This document shows positions 1 to 7,085 of a stretch of DNA of 7,497 nt, piece by piece. Under the pieces are notes generated by a model. It worked only from the letters and a program-made list of their open reading frames with translations, was not told the DNA's origin and made no database searches. The position numbers and the translations under genes are program-made. Source of the DNA: Lachnospiraceae bacterium UBA3863 (lineage in GTDB: Bacteria; Bacillota; Clostridia; Lachnospirales; Lachnospiraceae); contig DGGX01000106.1 in NCBI GenBank assembly GCA_002392385.1, positions 1 to 7,497 of the forward strand, written 5' to 3'. Numbering within the stretch: position 1 is the stretch's first letter; every line of letters begins with the position of its first letter.

Positions 1-396
1 ATGACCATTCCGGAGGCGGTGAGCCTGGTGCTTCTGGCCGGGACCTACGCCAGGGGCGGCGAGATCTTCGTTCTGGACATGGGCAGCCCTGTCAAGATCG
101 ACACCCTGGCCAGGAACCTGATCCGTCTCTCCGGCTTCAAACCGGACGTGGATATCAAGATCGAGTATACAGGCCTGCGGCCGGGCGAGAAGCTCTATGA
201 GGAGAAGCTGATGGCCGAGGAGGGCCTGCAGCGGACCGACAATGCCCTGATCCATATCGGCAAGCCGGTATCTTTTGACGTGGATCATTTCCTGCAGCAG
301 CTGCAGGAGCTCATGTACGCGGCCTATGACAACCGGAAGGATATCCGGGAGAGGATCATGGAGGTCGTGACGACCTACCATCCGGCACAGCAGTGA
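1..396 (+). CDS. FlaA1/CapD-like nucleotide-sugar dehydratase/epimerase, C-terminal part (5' end outside window)
   Basis: This is the last 131 residues of a polysaccharide-biosynthesis dehydratase/epimerase (FlaA1/CapD/WbpM-type short-chain dehydrogenase). These enzymes act on UDP-linked sugars, typically UDP-GlcNAc, to make modified sugars for capsule, exopolysaccharide or glycoprotein. The visible part opens with MTIPEAVSLV, which in the family follows an Arg-Tyr-Phe-type stretch deep inside the protein. The ATG at base 1 is therefore almost certainly an internal Met, and the NAD-binding Rossmann part and catalytic residues lie upstream of the window. Family hallmarks seen are GGEIFVLDMG (residues 19-28), the segment VKIDTLARNLIRLSG and the signature LRPGEKLYEE (59-68). 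Many members have N-terminal membrane helices, which cannot be checked here. It ends nine bases before the next gene, consistent with one operon. The family is clear; the exact sugar product is not. Confidence 0.9.
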   Translation: MTIPEAVSLVLLAGTYARGGEIFVLDMGSPVKIDTLARNLIRLSGFKPDVDIKIEYTGLRPGEKLYEEKLMAEEGLQRTDNALIHIGKPVSFDVDHFLQQLQELMYAAYDNRKDIRERIMEVVTTYHPAQQ

Positions 397-405
397 GGAG
401 CAGCT

Positions 406-1314
406 ATGGATTTTAAGAAGATCATTCCTTCGCGGTCCGTGCGGCTGGGGATCCTGCGGGCGCTGAACTTCGTACCGGACGAGCCCATGCTCCGGTTCCA
501 GTACCTTCTCCGGACCGGCCATCGCCTGGACCTGAAGGATCCCAGGCGTTTTACGGAGAAAATGCAGTGGTACAAGCTCCACTATCATGATCCCCGCATG
601 ATCACCTGCGTGGACAAATACGACGTGCGGTCCTATGTAAAGGAAAAAGGGCTGGAGCGTATCCTGATCCCCTGCCACGGCGTCTATGACGCGGCAGAGG
701 ACATAGACTGGGAGGCGCTGCCGGAGCGATTCGTCATGAAGGACACGTTGGGCAGCGGCGGCCATTCTGTCCTGATCGTCAATGACAAGGAGGCGGCGGA
801 CAGGGAAGAGCTGATGCGGCAGGCGGCGGCCTGGACGCGGAGGAATCCCCGCGGCAAGACGGCCGGCCGGGAATGGCCCTATTACAGCGGCAAGGCCCAC
901 CGCATCATCATAGAGGACAACATTGCCCCCCGCGGCGGCGAGAGCCTGCGGGATTATAAGTTCTTCTGTTTCAACGGACGCGTGGAGTTCGTCTATGTCA
1001 TGGGAGACAGACAGGTCGGGCAGAGCGTCAGAGTCAGTATCTATGACCGGGACCTGCGGCTCCTTCCCGTGAGACGGGTGGGGGACGCCCCCTATGAAGC
1101 CGCGGATCTGCCGGACAATTATCCGGAGATGCGCGCCGTCGCCGAGAAACTGGCGGAGGACTTCCCCCATGTCAGAGTGGACCTTTACAATGTGGACGGT
1201 CAGATCCGTTTCGGGGAACTGACCTTCTACAATGCCAGCGGATATATGCAGTTCGACCCCGACAGCTTCGACCTGGAGATCGGGGACAGGTGGGACATTT
1301 CGAATCTTTCGTGA
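406..1314 (+). CDS. TupA-like ATP-grasp protein of surface-polysaccharide biosynthesis
   Basis: This 302-residue cytosolic protein belongs to the TupA-like ATP-grasp family, named after a Bacillus teichuronopeptide gene and often mislabelled as glycosyltransferase. ATP-grasp enzymes activate a carboxylate with ATP and join it to an amine or another nucleophile. Here the likely role is adding an amino acid or similar group to a glycan precursor, which is inference. Visible landmarks are FTEKMQWYKLHYHDPRM (residues 49-65), the nucleotide-binding strand and glycine loop FVMKDTLGSGGHS (109-121), IIIEDNI (167-173), DYKFFCFNG (183-191), and the metal-binding end VRVDLYNVDG...FGELTFYNASG (256-279). 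In that last segment Glu271 and Asn276 are in the usual Mg-ligand positions. The start is supported by GAGGAG at 395-400, five bases before the ATG and overlapping the previous stop codon. No signal peptide or membrane segment is seen. The substrate cannot be read from the sequence. Confidence 0.87.
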   Translation: MDFKKIIPSRSVRLGILRALNFVPDEPMLRFQYLLRTGHRLDLKDPRRFTEKMQWYKLHYHDPRMITCVDKYDVRSYVKEKGLERILIPCHGVYDAAEDIDWEALPERFVMKDTLGSGGHSVLIVNDKEAADREELMRQAAAWTRRNPRGKTAGREWPYYSGKAHRIIIEDNIAPRGGESLRDYKFFCFNGRVEFVYVMGDRQVGQSVRVSIYDRDLRLLPVRRVGDAPYEAADLPDNYPEMRAVAEKLAEDFPHVRVDLYNVDGQIRFGELTFYNASGYMQFDPDSFDLEIGDRWDISNLS

Positions 1315-1335
1315 TGGACCTTTTCGGAGAAAAGC

Positions 1336-4017
1336 ATGAGATCTAAAGCCATCGCTCTTATAACAGCCCTGGTGATGACCATGAGTCTGACGCTGCCCGC
1401 CGCCGCGGCGGAGGACGGCAGCGCGGAGCCTGCCCCGGTAGTCCTGCAGGAAGAAGAAAGTGAGACCGATCTGCCCGCTGAACAGGCAGAAACACCGGCG
1501 GATCCCGCGGGGGACCTGCCGGCCGTGAACCAAGAGACCGATCCGGAGGCTGGCGAAGAGACCCCTGAAGAGATCTCGGAAGAGAATCCCGAAGAGATTT
1601 CCGAAGAGGACGAGGAGGTCCTTACGGAGGAGGCGGCGCCCATGGAATGGATCCCGGGCGGCGCGGACAACGAGGATCTTTTTGCCGCCTATGTGGAGAC
1701 ACAGCTGGGGGCGGAGAGCGCCGCAGGAATGGCCTCCGGCCAGTCCGTGCGCAAGAGGGCCATGAACAGCGCGATCCGCAGGCTGTCACCGGCGGATCTG
1801 GCTGTATACAAGCGGGTGCGGGAGGAGATCCTGAAGATCGCCGCGGGCGAGAGATCCTCCACATCCATCTCCATCCCCCTGTCCGCTCTCGGGACCAGGC
1901 TCACCTGGACCGCGGAGGATCTGGGGGTGAGCGCCGTCGTGGCGGACGGAAGGATCGTGAGAGAAGCCCAGAAGGCGGTGTGGGCCAGGAGCGGTTTTGA
2001 CCTGAACCTGGTCGTCAATGCCCTGCTCTCGGACTGCCCCTATCAGCTCTACTGGTATGACAAGACGTCCGGGACCAGCGTCACGGGCGTCAGCTTCAGC
2101 GCCAAGAAAGAGAACGGAGAATGGAAGCTGACCCTCACCGGGGAGATCAGCATGAACTTCTGCGTGGCCTCCGCCTATGCGGTATCGCGCTATGAGACGG
2201 ATACCTCGGTGGGCCGGACCGTGCAGGCCTCTGTGGAGAATGCCCGCCGGATCGTCAGCAGACACGCGGACGCTTCCGATCATGATAAGCTCTGCGCCTA
2301 CCGCGACGAGATCTGCGCCCTGACCGGCTATAATGCCGGGGCAGCGGACGGAGACGTGGCATACGGAGATCCCTGGCAGCTGATCTGGGTCTTCGACGGA
2401 GACCCTTCTACCGACGTTGTCTGCGAGGGCTATTCCAAGGCCTTTAAATATCTCTGCGACCTGTCCGAATTCAGGGCCAGGATCAGCTGCATCACTGTCA
2501 CCGGCACCCTGTCCGCGGGCACCGGCGCGGGCGGACACATGTGGAACGTCGTCACCATGGACGACGGCCTGAATTATCTGACTGACATCACCAATTCCGA
2601 CACCGGGACGGTCGGCGCCGGCGGACAGCTCTTCCTGGCCGGGACCGGCAACAAGCTCTACAGCGGGGAGACGGAGACCGGCGCTGTCATGAGCGTTGGC
2701 AGCCGGGAGATCCGCTATGTCTATGATGAGGATACCCTCTCGACCTTCGAGCAGGCCCAGATCCGGCTGGCGGAGACCGCCTATCAGGCCGGGGAGACAG
2801 CGGCTGTCCGGCTGACCGCCAATGTCCCACAGGAGACCTGGCTCTTCTCGATCCGGCAGCTGCAGATTCGGCTGGACGGAGAGGTCCTGGGCAATGACGC
2901 CTGTACGGTCACCAGCAGCGACCCGGCGGTGGTGCGGATCCTTCGCAATAAAGCCGGCGCCTGGTATCTGCAGGGTCTGAAGACAGGCACCGTCTCCGTG
3001 ACGATCACGGCGGCAGACGCGGAAGGGGGAGAGATCTCTGAAGAGATCCCGGTCCTGGTGATGGATGACCGGCGCTGCGCCTCCAACAAGTATACGATCG
3101 CCTTCAAGGGAAACGGTGCCACCTCCGGCAGGATGTCGAACATGAAGAATGTCGGCTACCGCTCGAAGAAGACGCTCCCCGCCAATGCCTTCAAGCGCAA
3201 AGGCTACCGCTTCAAGGGCTGGTGCACCACCGCCGACGGGAAGGGTGTCCGCTATGCCAATAAGGACACGGTCGTCGCCCTGACCTCCAGGAACAAGGGG
3301 ACCGTCAACCTTTACGCCCAGTGGGAGAAGATCAACTACAAGATCACCTATAACCTGAACGGCGGCACCAACCACGCCTCCAATCCCGCGTCCTATACCG
3401 TGACCGGCAAGGTCACCTTCAAGGCGCCGACAAGGGCCAATTACACCTTCGGCGGCTGGTACAGCGACAAGAAGTTCAAGAAGAAGGTCACCTCCATCGC
3501 CAAGGGATCCACCGGTGCCAGGACCCTCTACGCCAGGTGGACGGCCAACAAGTACAAGATCACCTTTGCGGGGAACGGCGCCACCTCCGGCACCATGAAG
3601 AACATGACCGGGATCCCCTTCTACGCCTCCAGGACCCTGACCGGCAATGCCTACAGGAAGAGGGGCTATTCCTTCGCCGGCTGGAACACCCGGGCGGACG
3701 GAACAGGGACGGCTTATGCCAACAAGGACACAGTGTCCCGCCTGTCCCTCAAGAACGGCGCCACCGTTAGGCTCTATGCCCAATGGCGGATCAATAATTA
3801 CAAGATCAATTACAACCTGAACGGCGGCATCAACAACGAAGCCAATCCGGAGACCTACACGATCCTTCAGTACGTCTCCTTTAAGAGACCGACCAGGGAT
3901 GGTTACAGGTTCGTCGGCTGGTACAGCGACAGAAAGTGCACGAAGAAGATCACGTCCATTGCCAAGGGCTCTACGGGCAGCCGGACTTTATACGCGAAAT
4001 GGGAAGCCGGTGAATAA
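1336..4017 (+). CDS. Secreted transglutaminase-like protein with four InlB/Listeria-Bacteroides repeats
   Basis: An 893-residue exported protein. A signal peptide (Arg-Ser-Lys, then a hydrophobic core to about residue 20, likely cut after AAA at 25) is followed by an acidic Pro/Glu spacer (26-105). It has 31 Asp/Glu, and no Lys or Arg occurs before residue 139. An N-terminal region (106-300) leads into a transglutaminase/protease-like domain (about 300-440) with Cys363 in VVCEGYSKAF, His401 in HMWNVV and Asp417 in LTDIT, matching the family triad, so it is probably catalytic. Residues 481-577 resemble a bacterial Ig-like domain. Four Flg_new/InlB-type repeats follow in A-B-A-B order (586-663, 668-735, 740-817, 822-889), each ending LYA-x-W and rich in Lys/Arg. 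No LPXTG motif or C-terminal membrane helix is seen, so retention at the surface would have to be non-covalent. GGAGA at 1326-1330 supports the start. Substrate unknown; crosslinking, deamidation or peptide cleavage are all possible. Confidence 0.88.
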   Translation: MRSKAIALITALVMTMSLTLPAAAAEDGSAEPAPVVLQEEESETDLPAEQAETPADPAGDLPAVNQETDPEAGEETPEEISEENPEEISEEDEEVLTEEAAPMEWIPGGADNEDLFAAYVETQLGAESAAGMASGQSVRKRAMNSAIRRLSPADLAVYKRVREEILKIAAGERSSTSISIPLSALGTRLTWTAEDLGVSAVVADGRIVREAQKAVWARSGFDLNLVVNALLSDCPYQLYWYDKTSGTSVTGVSFSAKKENGEWKLTLTGEISMNFCVASAYAVSRYETDTSVGRTVQASVENARRIVSRHADASDHDKLCAYRDEICALTGYNAGAADGDVAYGDPWQLIWVFDGDPSTDVVCEGYSKAFKYLCDLSEFRARISCITVTGTLSAGTGAGGHMWNVVTMDDGLNYLTDITNSDTGTVGAGGQLFLAGTGNKLYSGETETGAVMSVGSREIRYVYDEDTLSTFEQAQIRLAETAYQAGETAAVRLTANVPQETWLFSIRQLQIRLDGEVLGNDACTVTSSDPAVVRILRNKAGAWYLQGLKTGTVSVTITAADAEGGEISEEIPVLVMDDRRCASNKYTIAFKGNGATSGRMSNMKNVGYRSKKTLPANAFKRKGYRFKGWCTTADGKGVRYANKDTVVALTSRNKGTVNLYAQWEKINYKITYNLNGGTNHASNPASYTVTGKVTFKAPTRANYTFGGWYSDKKFKKKVTSIAKGSTGARTLYARWTANKYKITFAGNGATSGTMKNMTGIPFYASRTLTGNAYRKRGYSFAGWNTRADGTGTAYANKDTVSRLSLKNGATVRLYAQWRINNYKINYNLNGGINNEANPETYTILQYVSFKRPTRDGYRFVGWYSDRKCTKKITSIAKGSTGSRTLYAKWEAGE
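1564..1611 (+). repeat. Two 24-base units encoding PEEISEE[N/D] in the acidic spacer
   Basis: Units 1564-1587 and 1588-1611 encode PEEISEEN and PEEISEED (residues 77-84 and 85-92 of the secreted transglutaminase-like protein). They differ at only a few bases. They look like a small in-frame duplication in a flexible spacer, of a kind that can change in copy number without breaking the reading frame. Confidence 0.6.
3091..4002 (+). repeat. In-frame tandem duplication, period 462 bases (154 residues), encoding InlB-type A-B repeat pairs
   Basis: Unit one runs from Tyr586 (3091) and unit two from Tyr740 (3553). Each contains an A repeat of 78 residues and a B repeat of 68 residues. Both A copies and both B copies are the same length and exactly 154 residues apart, with no insertion or deletion. 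By hand count A1 and A2 share about 43 of 78 residues and B1 and B2 about 45 of 68. A repeats begin Y-x-I-x-F-x-GNGATSG and contain ADG-x-G and YANKDTV. B repeats begin YKI-x-YNLNGG and contain GWYSD and TSIAKGSTG. The A and B types both match the Listeria-Bacteroides repeat plan (a GW near the centre, an LYA-x-W end), so the array probably arose by duplication of an A-B pair. Confidence 0.85.
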
Positions 4018-4030
4018 GGCGGCCTCCTGA

Positions 4031-4037
4031 AAGGAAA
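4031..4037 (+). promoter_or_regulatory. Ribosome binding site that places the yfhO-like start at ATG 4045
   Basis: AAGGAAA at 4031-4037 is the only Shine-Dalgarno-like sequence between the two genes. From its GGA core (4033-4035) there are nine bases to ATG 4045 but only three to the in-frame TTG at 4039. The ATG is therefore the better start, and the TTG would add just two residues. Confidence 0.65.
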
Positions 4038-4044
4038 TTTGAAA

Positions 4045-6981
4045 ATGAGTAAAGGCAGCAGGGGCAGTACAGTTGTGTTTTCAGGGAAAATTACAGACAG
4101 AATCAGAGAGAGCCTGTCAGAGACAGGGAGCAGAGCGGGGTTTTATGTTTTTTATACGGCTGTCTTCTGCGTACTCTCTCTGTTTGTTTTTTCATGGTTT
4201 ATCTTTTCGGGCAGGTCCATGATCTGGGAAGGGGACGGATGGAGCCAGCATTACAAGGCGTTGGTCTATTATGCCGAATATCTCCGGGAGATCGGGTCCA
4301 CCCTCCTTCATACCCACAGACTGGTGATGCCGGACTGGGATTTCTGTATCAGTGAAGGGGCGGATATCGTCAATACGCTCCACTACTATGTGATCGGAGA
4401 CCCCATTGCCTTCCTGTCGGTCTTCGTTCCGACCCGGTTCATGCATCTTTTCTACTCCGTTTCCTGCGTCCTGCGTATGTATCTGGCCGGCTGCGCCTTC
4501 TCGGCGCTGGCCTTCGGGACGGGCATCCGGAACCGCTATGGCATCCTGGCCGGAACACTGTCCTATGCCTTCTGCGGGTGGACGATCTTCACGGTCTCCC
4601 GGCATCCTTATTTCCTGAATCCCCTGATCTGGTTCCCCTTGATGATCCTGGGGATCGAGAAGACGATCCGGGGAGAGCGCCCCTATCTGTTCGTGATCTC
4701 GGCGGCCATATCCGCTCTCAGCAATTTCTATTTCTTCTACGTTATCGCTGTGCTGGCCATCCTGTATGCCATCATCCGGCTGGCGGACCTCTACGGGAGA
4801 GATGTCCGGGGCGCGGCCCTGCAGTTCCTGCGACTGGGTGTTCCGGCTGTGACCGGCGTCCTGATCGCCTGTATTCTCTTCCTGCCCATCTTCATGATGT
4901 TCCTGCAGGACGCGCGTATGGGGGTGGAGATCCCCTGGAAGCTGTTCTATTCCTGGAATCATTACAGCAATCTCCCTTCTCTGTGGGTCACCCACAGACA
5001 CGTCGCCTGGATCTGCATCGGCCTGTCGGCGCCCGCTTTTATCGCGGTCCTCGTGATGATGGTGCGCAAGGGCCACCGCTGCCTGAAGACTCTGTTCATC
5101 CTCTGCAATCTCATGATGATCTTCCCCGCCTGCGGCAGGATCATGAACGGATTCGCCTATGCCACCAACCGCTGGTCCTGGGCGGTCCCCCTGCTGTGCG
5201 CCTATATACTGGCCGTGGAGTGGGAGGATATGTGCCGGCTGGACGGCAGGGAGTGGAGAAGGGTGCTGGCTGGCTGCATTGCCTATTTTGCGGTCTGTCT
5301 GCTCTTCGACCGGTCCCGGACCACAGAGACCCTGTCAGCGGTGGTCTTGATCTTCCTGGGCCTTCTCTTCATCCGGGAGCATGTCCGGGGAGACCTGAGC
5401 AGAAAGGCGCTCCGGTGTGCCCTCTGCCTCCTGGTCTGCGTCAATGCTTTCAGTCTGGAATACTGGAATTACACCGCCCTCGGCGAGACCTTCCTCACCA
5501 ATGAATACGCCGCCTCCCGTCTGCGCGGCACGGAAGCAGCCCTTGTAAGAAGACTGGACGACGGAGACCACCCCCGCTATTCAGGGCGCGGGCTGACGAT
5601 CAACGCGAACATGATCGATCACGTGTCCTCGACCCAGTATTACTGGTCCAACAGCAATCCCTATACCAGCAGGTTCCGGACCGATATGATGGACAAGAGG
5701 AATATGCTCCAGAAATACGAGGGGTATGATGAACGGACAGCCCTGCTCACCCTTTCCGCTGTCAAATATTATGTATCAAAGGGGCCAGCGGGCGATCGAC
5801 TTCCCTATGGTTACAAGAAGGTAAGGGAGGACAACCTTCTCTATCCCACTCAGCAGATCCAGCTGGACAGGCTGAGAGAGGAACTGGGCACAGAGGAGCT
5901 GACAGAGGAACAGGAGGAGATGATCCGCCGCGCCCAGGAGCTGACCTACTATGTCTATGAGAACCAGTACCCGCTGCCCATAGGCTACTGCTACGACTCC
6001 TATATGCCGCAGGAGGAGTGGGATCAGCTGGATCCTGTACAGAAGCAGGAGATCCAGCTGGAGACCGTCAGTCTGGGGCAGGCGCCGGGAGGGGTACCTA
6101 TGTTTGAAGGAAGAGAGGAAGACTACACCGTGCCCTGTCTGGTCGGGGTGGAAGGAGAGGAGATCACGCAGACGGAAGAGGGATTTGTCACGACCAGACC
6201 GGACAGGACCTTTGAGGTCACCTTTACGGGCCTGGAAAATGCGGAGACCTATCTTTGCCTGGAAGGTTTGGATTTCCGGGAGACGTTTTCTTATGACCTT
6301 TACAAACAGGACAGGGGGACAGATCCGCAGAGGCTCTATAATAACACGAACTGGCGGCTGCTGACACCGGACGAGCGGGCGGAAGCCCGCAGACTGAAAA
6401 TCCTGCATACGCCGGCTACCTCTGTTGATCTTGATATGCTCACTTCTGCGGGGGAGAAACGCTCTATGAGATACATAACAGAAGAAGACTCCTTCACCAG
6501 CGGACGGCATGATTATATAGTCAGCCTGGGCTATCATGAAGAGCCCCTGACCTCCGTTTCCGTCACGCTGCCGGAGCGCGGAATTTATTCGCTTTCTACT
6601 GTCCGTGTCTATTGCATCCCAATGGATGACTACCCGGAAAAGGTCGCAGCCCTCAGAGAGAATAGTCTGCAGGACATCCGTTATGGGGTCGACAGCCTGT
6701 CAGGGACTGTGTCCCGCCGTCAGCCCGGGGTGCTGTGTGTCGCCATACCCTATTCCGACGGCTGGACCGCCTTCATCGACGGCCAGGAGGCAGCCTTGCA
6801 GCCCGCCAATGAGCGCTACCTGGGCGTCCCTGTGCCGGCAGGAGACCACACGGTCACGCTGCGCTACAGCCGGCCCTATAAAAAAGCGGGATTCGTACTC
6901 TCCCTTGTCGGGCTTGCCGCTTTTGCCGGCCTGATCGTGTTTACGGAGAGGCGCCGGCGCAAAGGCGCGGGGAAGGCCTGA
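4045..6981 (+). CDS. YfhO-family polytopic membrane protein (probable GT-C-type glycosyltransferase)
   Basis: A 978-residue integral membrane protein of the YfhO family. In Bacillus and Staphylococcus YfhO works with the lipid-linked-sugar synthase CsbB to glycosylate lipoteichoic acid outside the membrane; the same general role here is inference. A basic, polar N-terminus leads to a first membrane helix (about 34-54), then an outer loop with EGDGW (62-66), where GT-C enzymes commonly carry an acidic catalytic residue. Family-typical segments follow, such as GDPIAFLSVFVP (118-129). Several hydrophobic helices extend to about residue 475, followed by a large extracellular part (about 480-945). 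The family's end domain, with SDGWTAFIDGQ (904-914) and VPAGDHTVTLRY (930-941), precedes a final helix (948-966) and a basic tail. It lies 27 bases after the transglutaminase-like gene. It is longer than the roughly 860 residues usual for Bacillus YfhO, with a charged Glu-rich insertion near 605-630. No CsbB-like partner is in the window. Confidence 0.87.
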   Translation: MSKGSRGSTVVFSGKITDRIRESLSETGSRAGFYVFYTAVFCVLSLFVFSWFIFSGRSMIWEGDGWSQHYKALVYYAEYLREIGSTLLHTHRLVMPDWDFCISEGADIVNTLHYYVIGDPIAFLSVFVPTRFMHLFYSVSCVLRMYLAGCAFSALAFGTGIRNRYGILAGTLSYAFCGWTIFTVSRHPYFLNPLIWFPLMILGIEKTIRGERPYLFVISAAISALSNFYFFYVIAVLAILYAIIRLADLYGRDVRGAALQFLRLGVPAVTGVLIACILFLPIFMMFLQDARMGVEIPWKLFYSWNHYSNLPSLWVTHRHVAWICIGLSAPAFIAVLVMMVRKGHRCLKTLFILCNLMMIFPACGRIMNGFAYATNRWSWAVPLLCAYILAVEWEDMCRLDGREWRRVLAGCIAYFAVCLLFDRSRTTETLSAVVLIFLGLLFIREHVRGDLSRKALRCALCLLVCVNAFSLEYWNYTALGETFLTNEYAASRLRGTEAALVRRLDDGDHPRYSGRGLTINANMIDHVSSTQYYWSNSNPYTSRFRTDMMDKRNMLQKYEGYDERTALLTLSAVKYYVSKGPAGDRLPYGYKKVREDNLLYPTQQIQLDRLREELGTEELTEEQEEMIRRAQELTYYVYENQYPLPIGYCYDSYMPQEEWDQLDPVQKQEIQLETVSLGQAPGGVPMFEGREEDYTVPCLVGVEGEEITQTEEGFVTTRPDRTFEVTFTGLENAETYLCLEGLDFRETFSYDLYKQDRGTDPQRLYNNTNWRLLTPDERAEARRLKILHTPATSVDLDMLTSAGEKRSMRYITEEDSFTSGRHDYIVSLGYHEEPLTSVSVTLPERGIYSLSTVRVYCIPMDDYPEKVAALRENSLQDIRYGVDSLSGTVSRRQPGVLCVAIPYSDGWTAFIDGQEAALQPANERYLGVPVPAGDHTVTLRYSRPYKKAGFVLSLVGLAAFAGLIVFTERRRRKGAGKA

Positions 6982-7000
6982 CGCCGCCTGTCTTATTCAC

Positions 7001-7018
7001 TTGCGGCTGAGGCCGCAA
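7001..7018. repeat. Perfect inverted repeat (7-bp arms, 4-base loop) upstream of nagB
   Basis: TTGCGGC (7001-7007) and GCCGCAA (7012-7018) are perfect reverse complements around TGAG. On RNA this would form a compact GC-rich hairpin 20 bases after the yfhO-like stop. On DNA it could be a dyad operator. No run of T follows (the next bases are ATGTGTATCATG), so it does not fit a standard intrinsic terminator. It overlaps the proposed -35 element of the nagB promoter, which favours a regulatory role, but this is untested. Confidence 0.6.
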
Positions 7019-7029
7019 ATGTGTATCAT
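7001..7029 (+). promoter_or_regulatory. Possible sigma-A-type promoter for nagB
   Basis: TTGCGG (7001-7006) and TATCAT (7024-7029) are separated by exactly 17 bases. The -10 matches the consensus at five of six positions, the -35 at only three of six. Transcription would start near 7036 and give an AT-rich leader of about 50 bases ending in AGGAGG at 7072-7077. The -35 and part of the spacer are inside the inverted repeat, so a repressor bound there would block the polymerase. The weak -35 and lack of experimental support keep confidence low. No good catabolite-control (cre) site is seen in the rest of the gap. Confidence 0.4.
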
Positions 7030-7085
7030 GAGTGGGAATTCGTTTCATTTTGATTTTCAATGAGCTTTTACAGGAGGTTTGAACT

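Noticed and set aside
3031..3050. GATCTCT-GA-AGAGATC inverted repeat
   Set aside because: Arises from codons for Ile-Ser-Glu-Glu-Ile in the Ig-like domain; the loop is too tight to be meaningful and no regulatory context is present.
1786..3783. 665-residue open frame on the minus strand opposite the transglutaminase-like gene
   Set aside because: It is an antisense shadow of a GC-rich gene with strong third-position bias. The translation is Gly/Val/Asp-rich without domain motifs, while the plus-strand frame has a full, recognisable domain order and a ribosome binding site.
4113..4127. Inverted repeat CCTGTC-AGA-GACAGG near the start of the yfhO-like gene
   Set aside because: A short six-pair stem inside coding sequence in a locally repetitive CAGAGA-rich stretch; nothing suggests it is more than chance.
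4045..4210. AT-richer composition at the start of the yfhO-like gene as a sign of horizontal transfer
   Set aside because: Hydrophobic first membrane helix (Phe/Val/Tyr codons) and the usual low-structure start region explain it; the rest of the gene matches its neighbours.
4192..5076. 294-residue minus-strand frame and a 308-residue plus-strand frame (4578-5504) within the yfhO-like gene
   Set aside because: Both are in frames antisense or offset to a clear YfhO protein, and their translations are rich in Arg, Pro, Asp, Gln and His with no family features.
5776..6537. 253-residue minus-strand frame
   Set aside because: Opposite the conserved extracellular part of the YfhO-like protein; no recognisable domain in the translation.
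7001..7018. Intrinsic terminator for the yfhO-like gene
   Set aside because: The stem is good but no U-tract follows, so it is reported only as an inverted repeat with possible regulatory role.
7035..7049. Catabolite-responsive (cre) site around GGAATTCGTTTCAT
   Set aside because: With the central CG aligned, several conserved positions (the fifth A and the final CA) do not match; the apparent similarity needs a shifted spacing.
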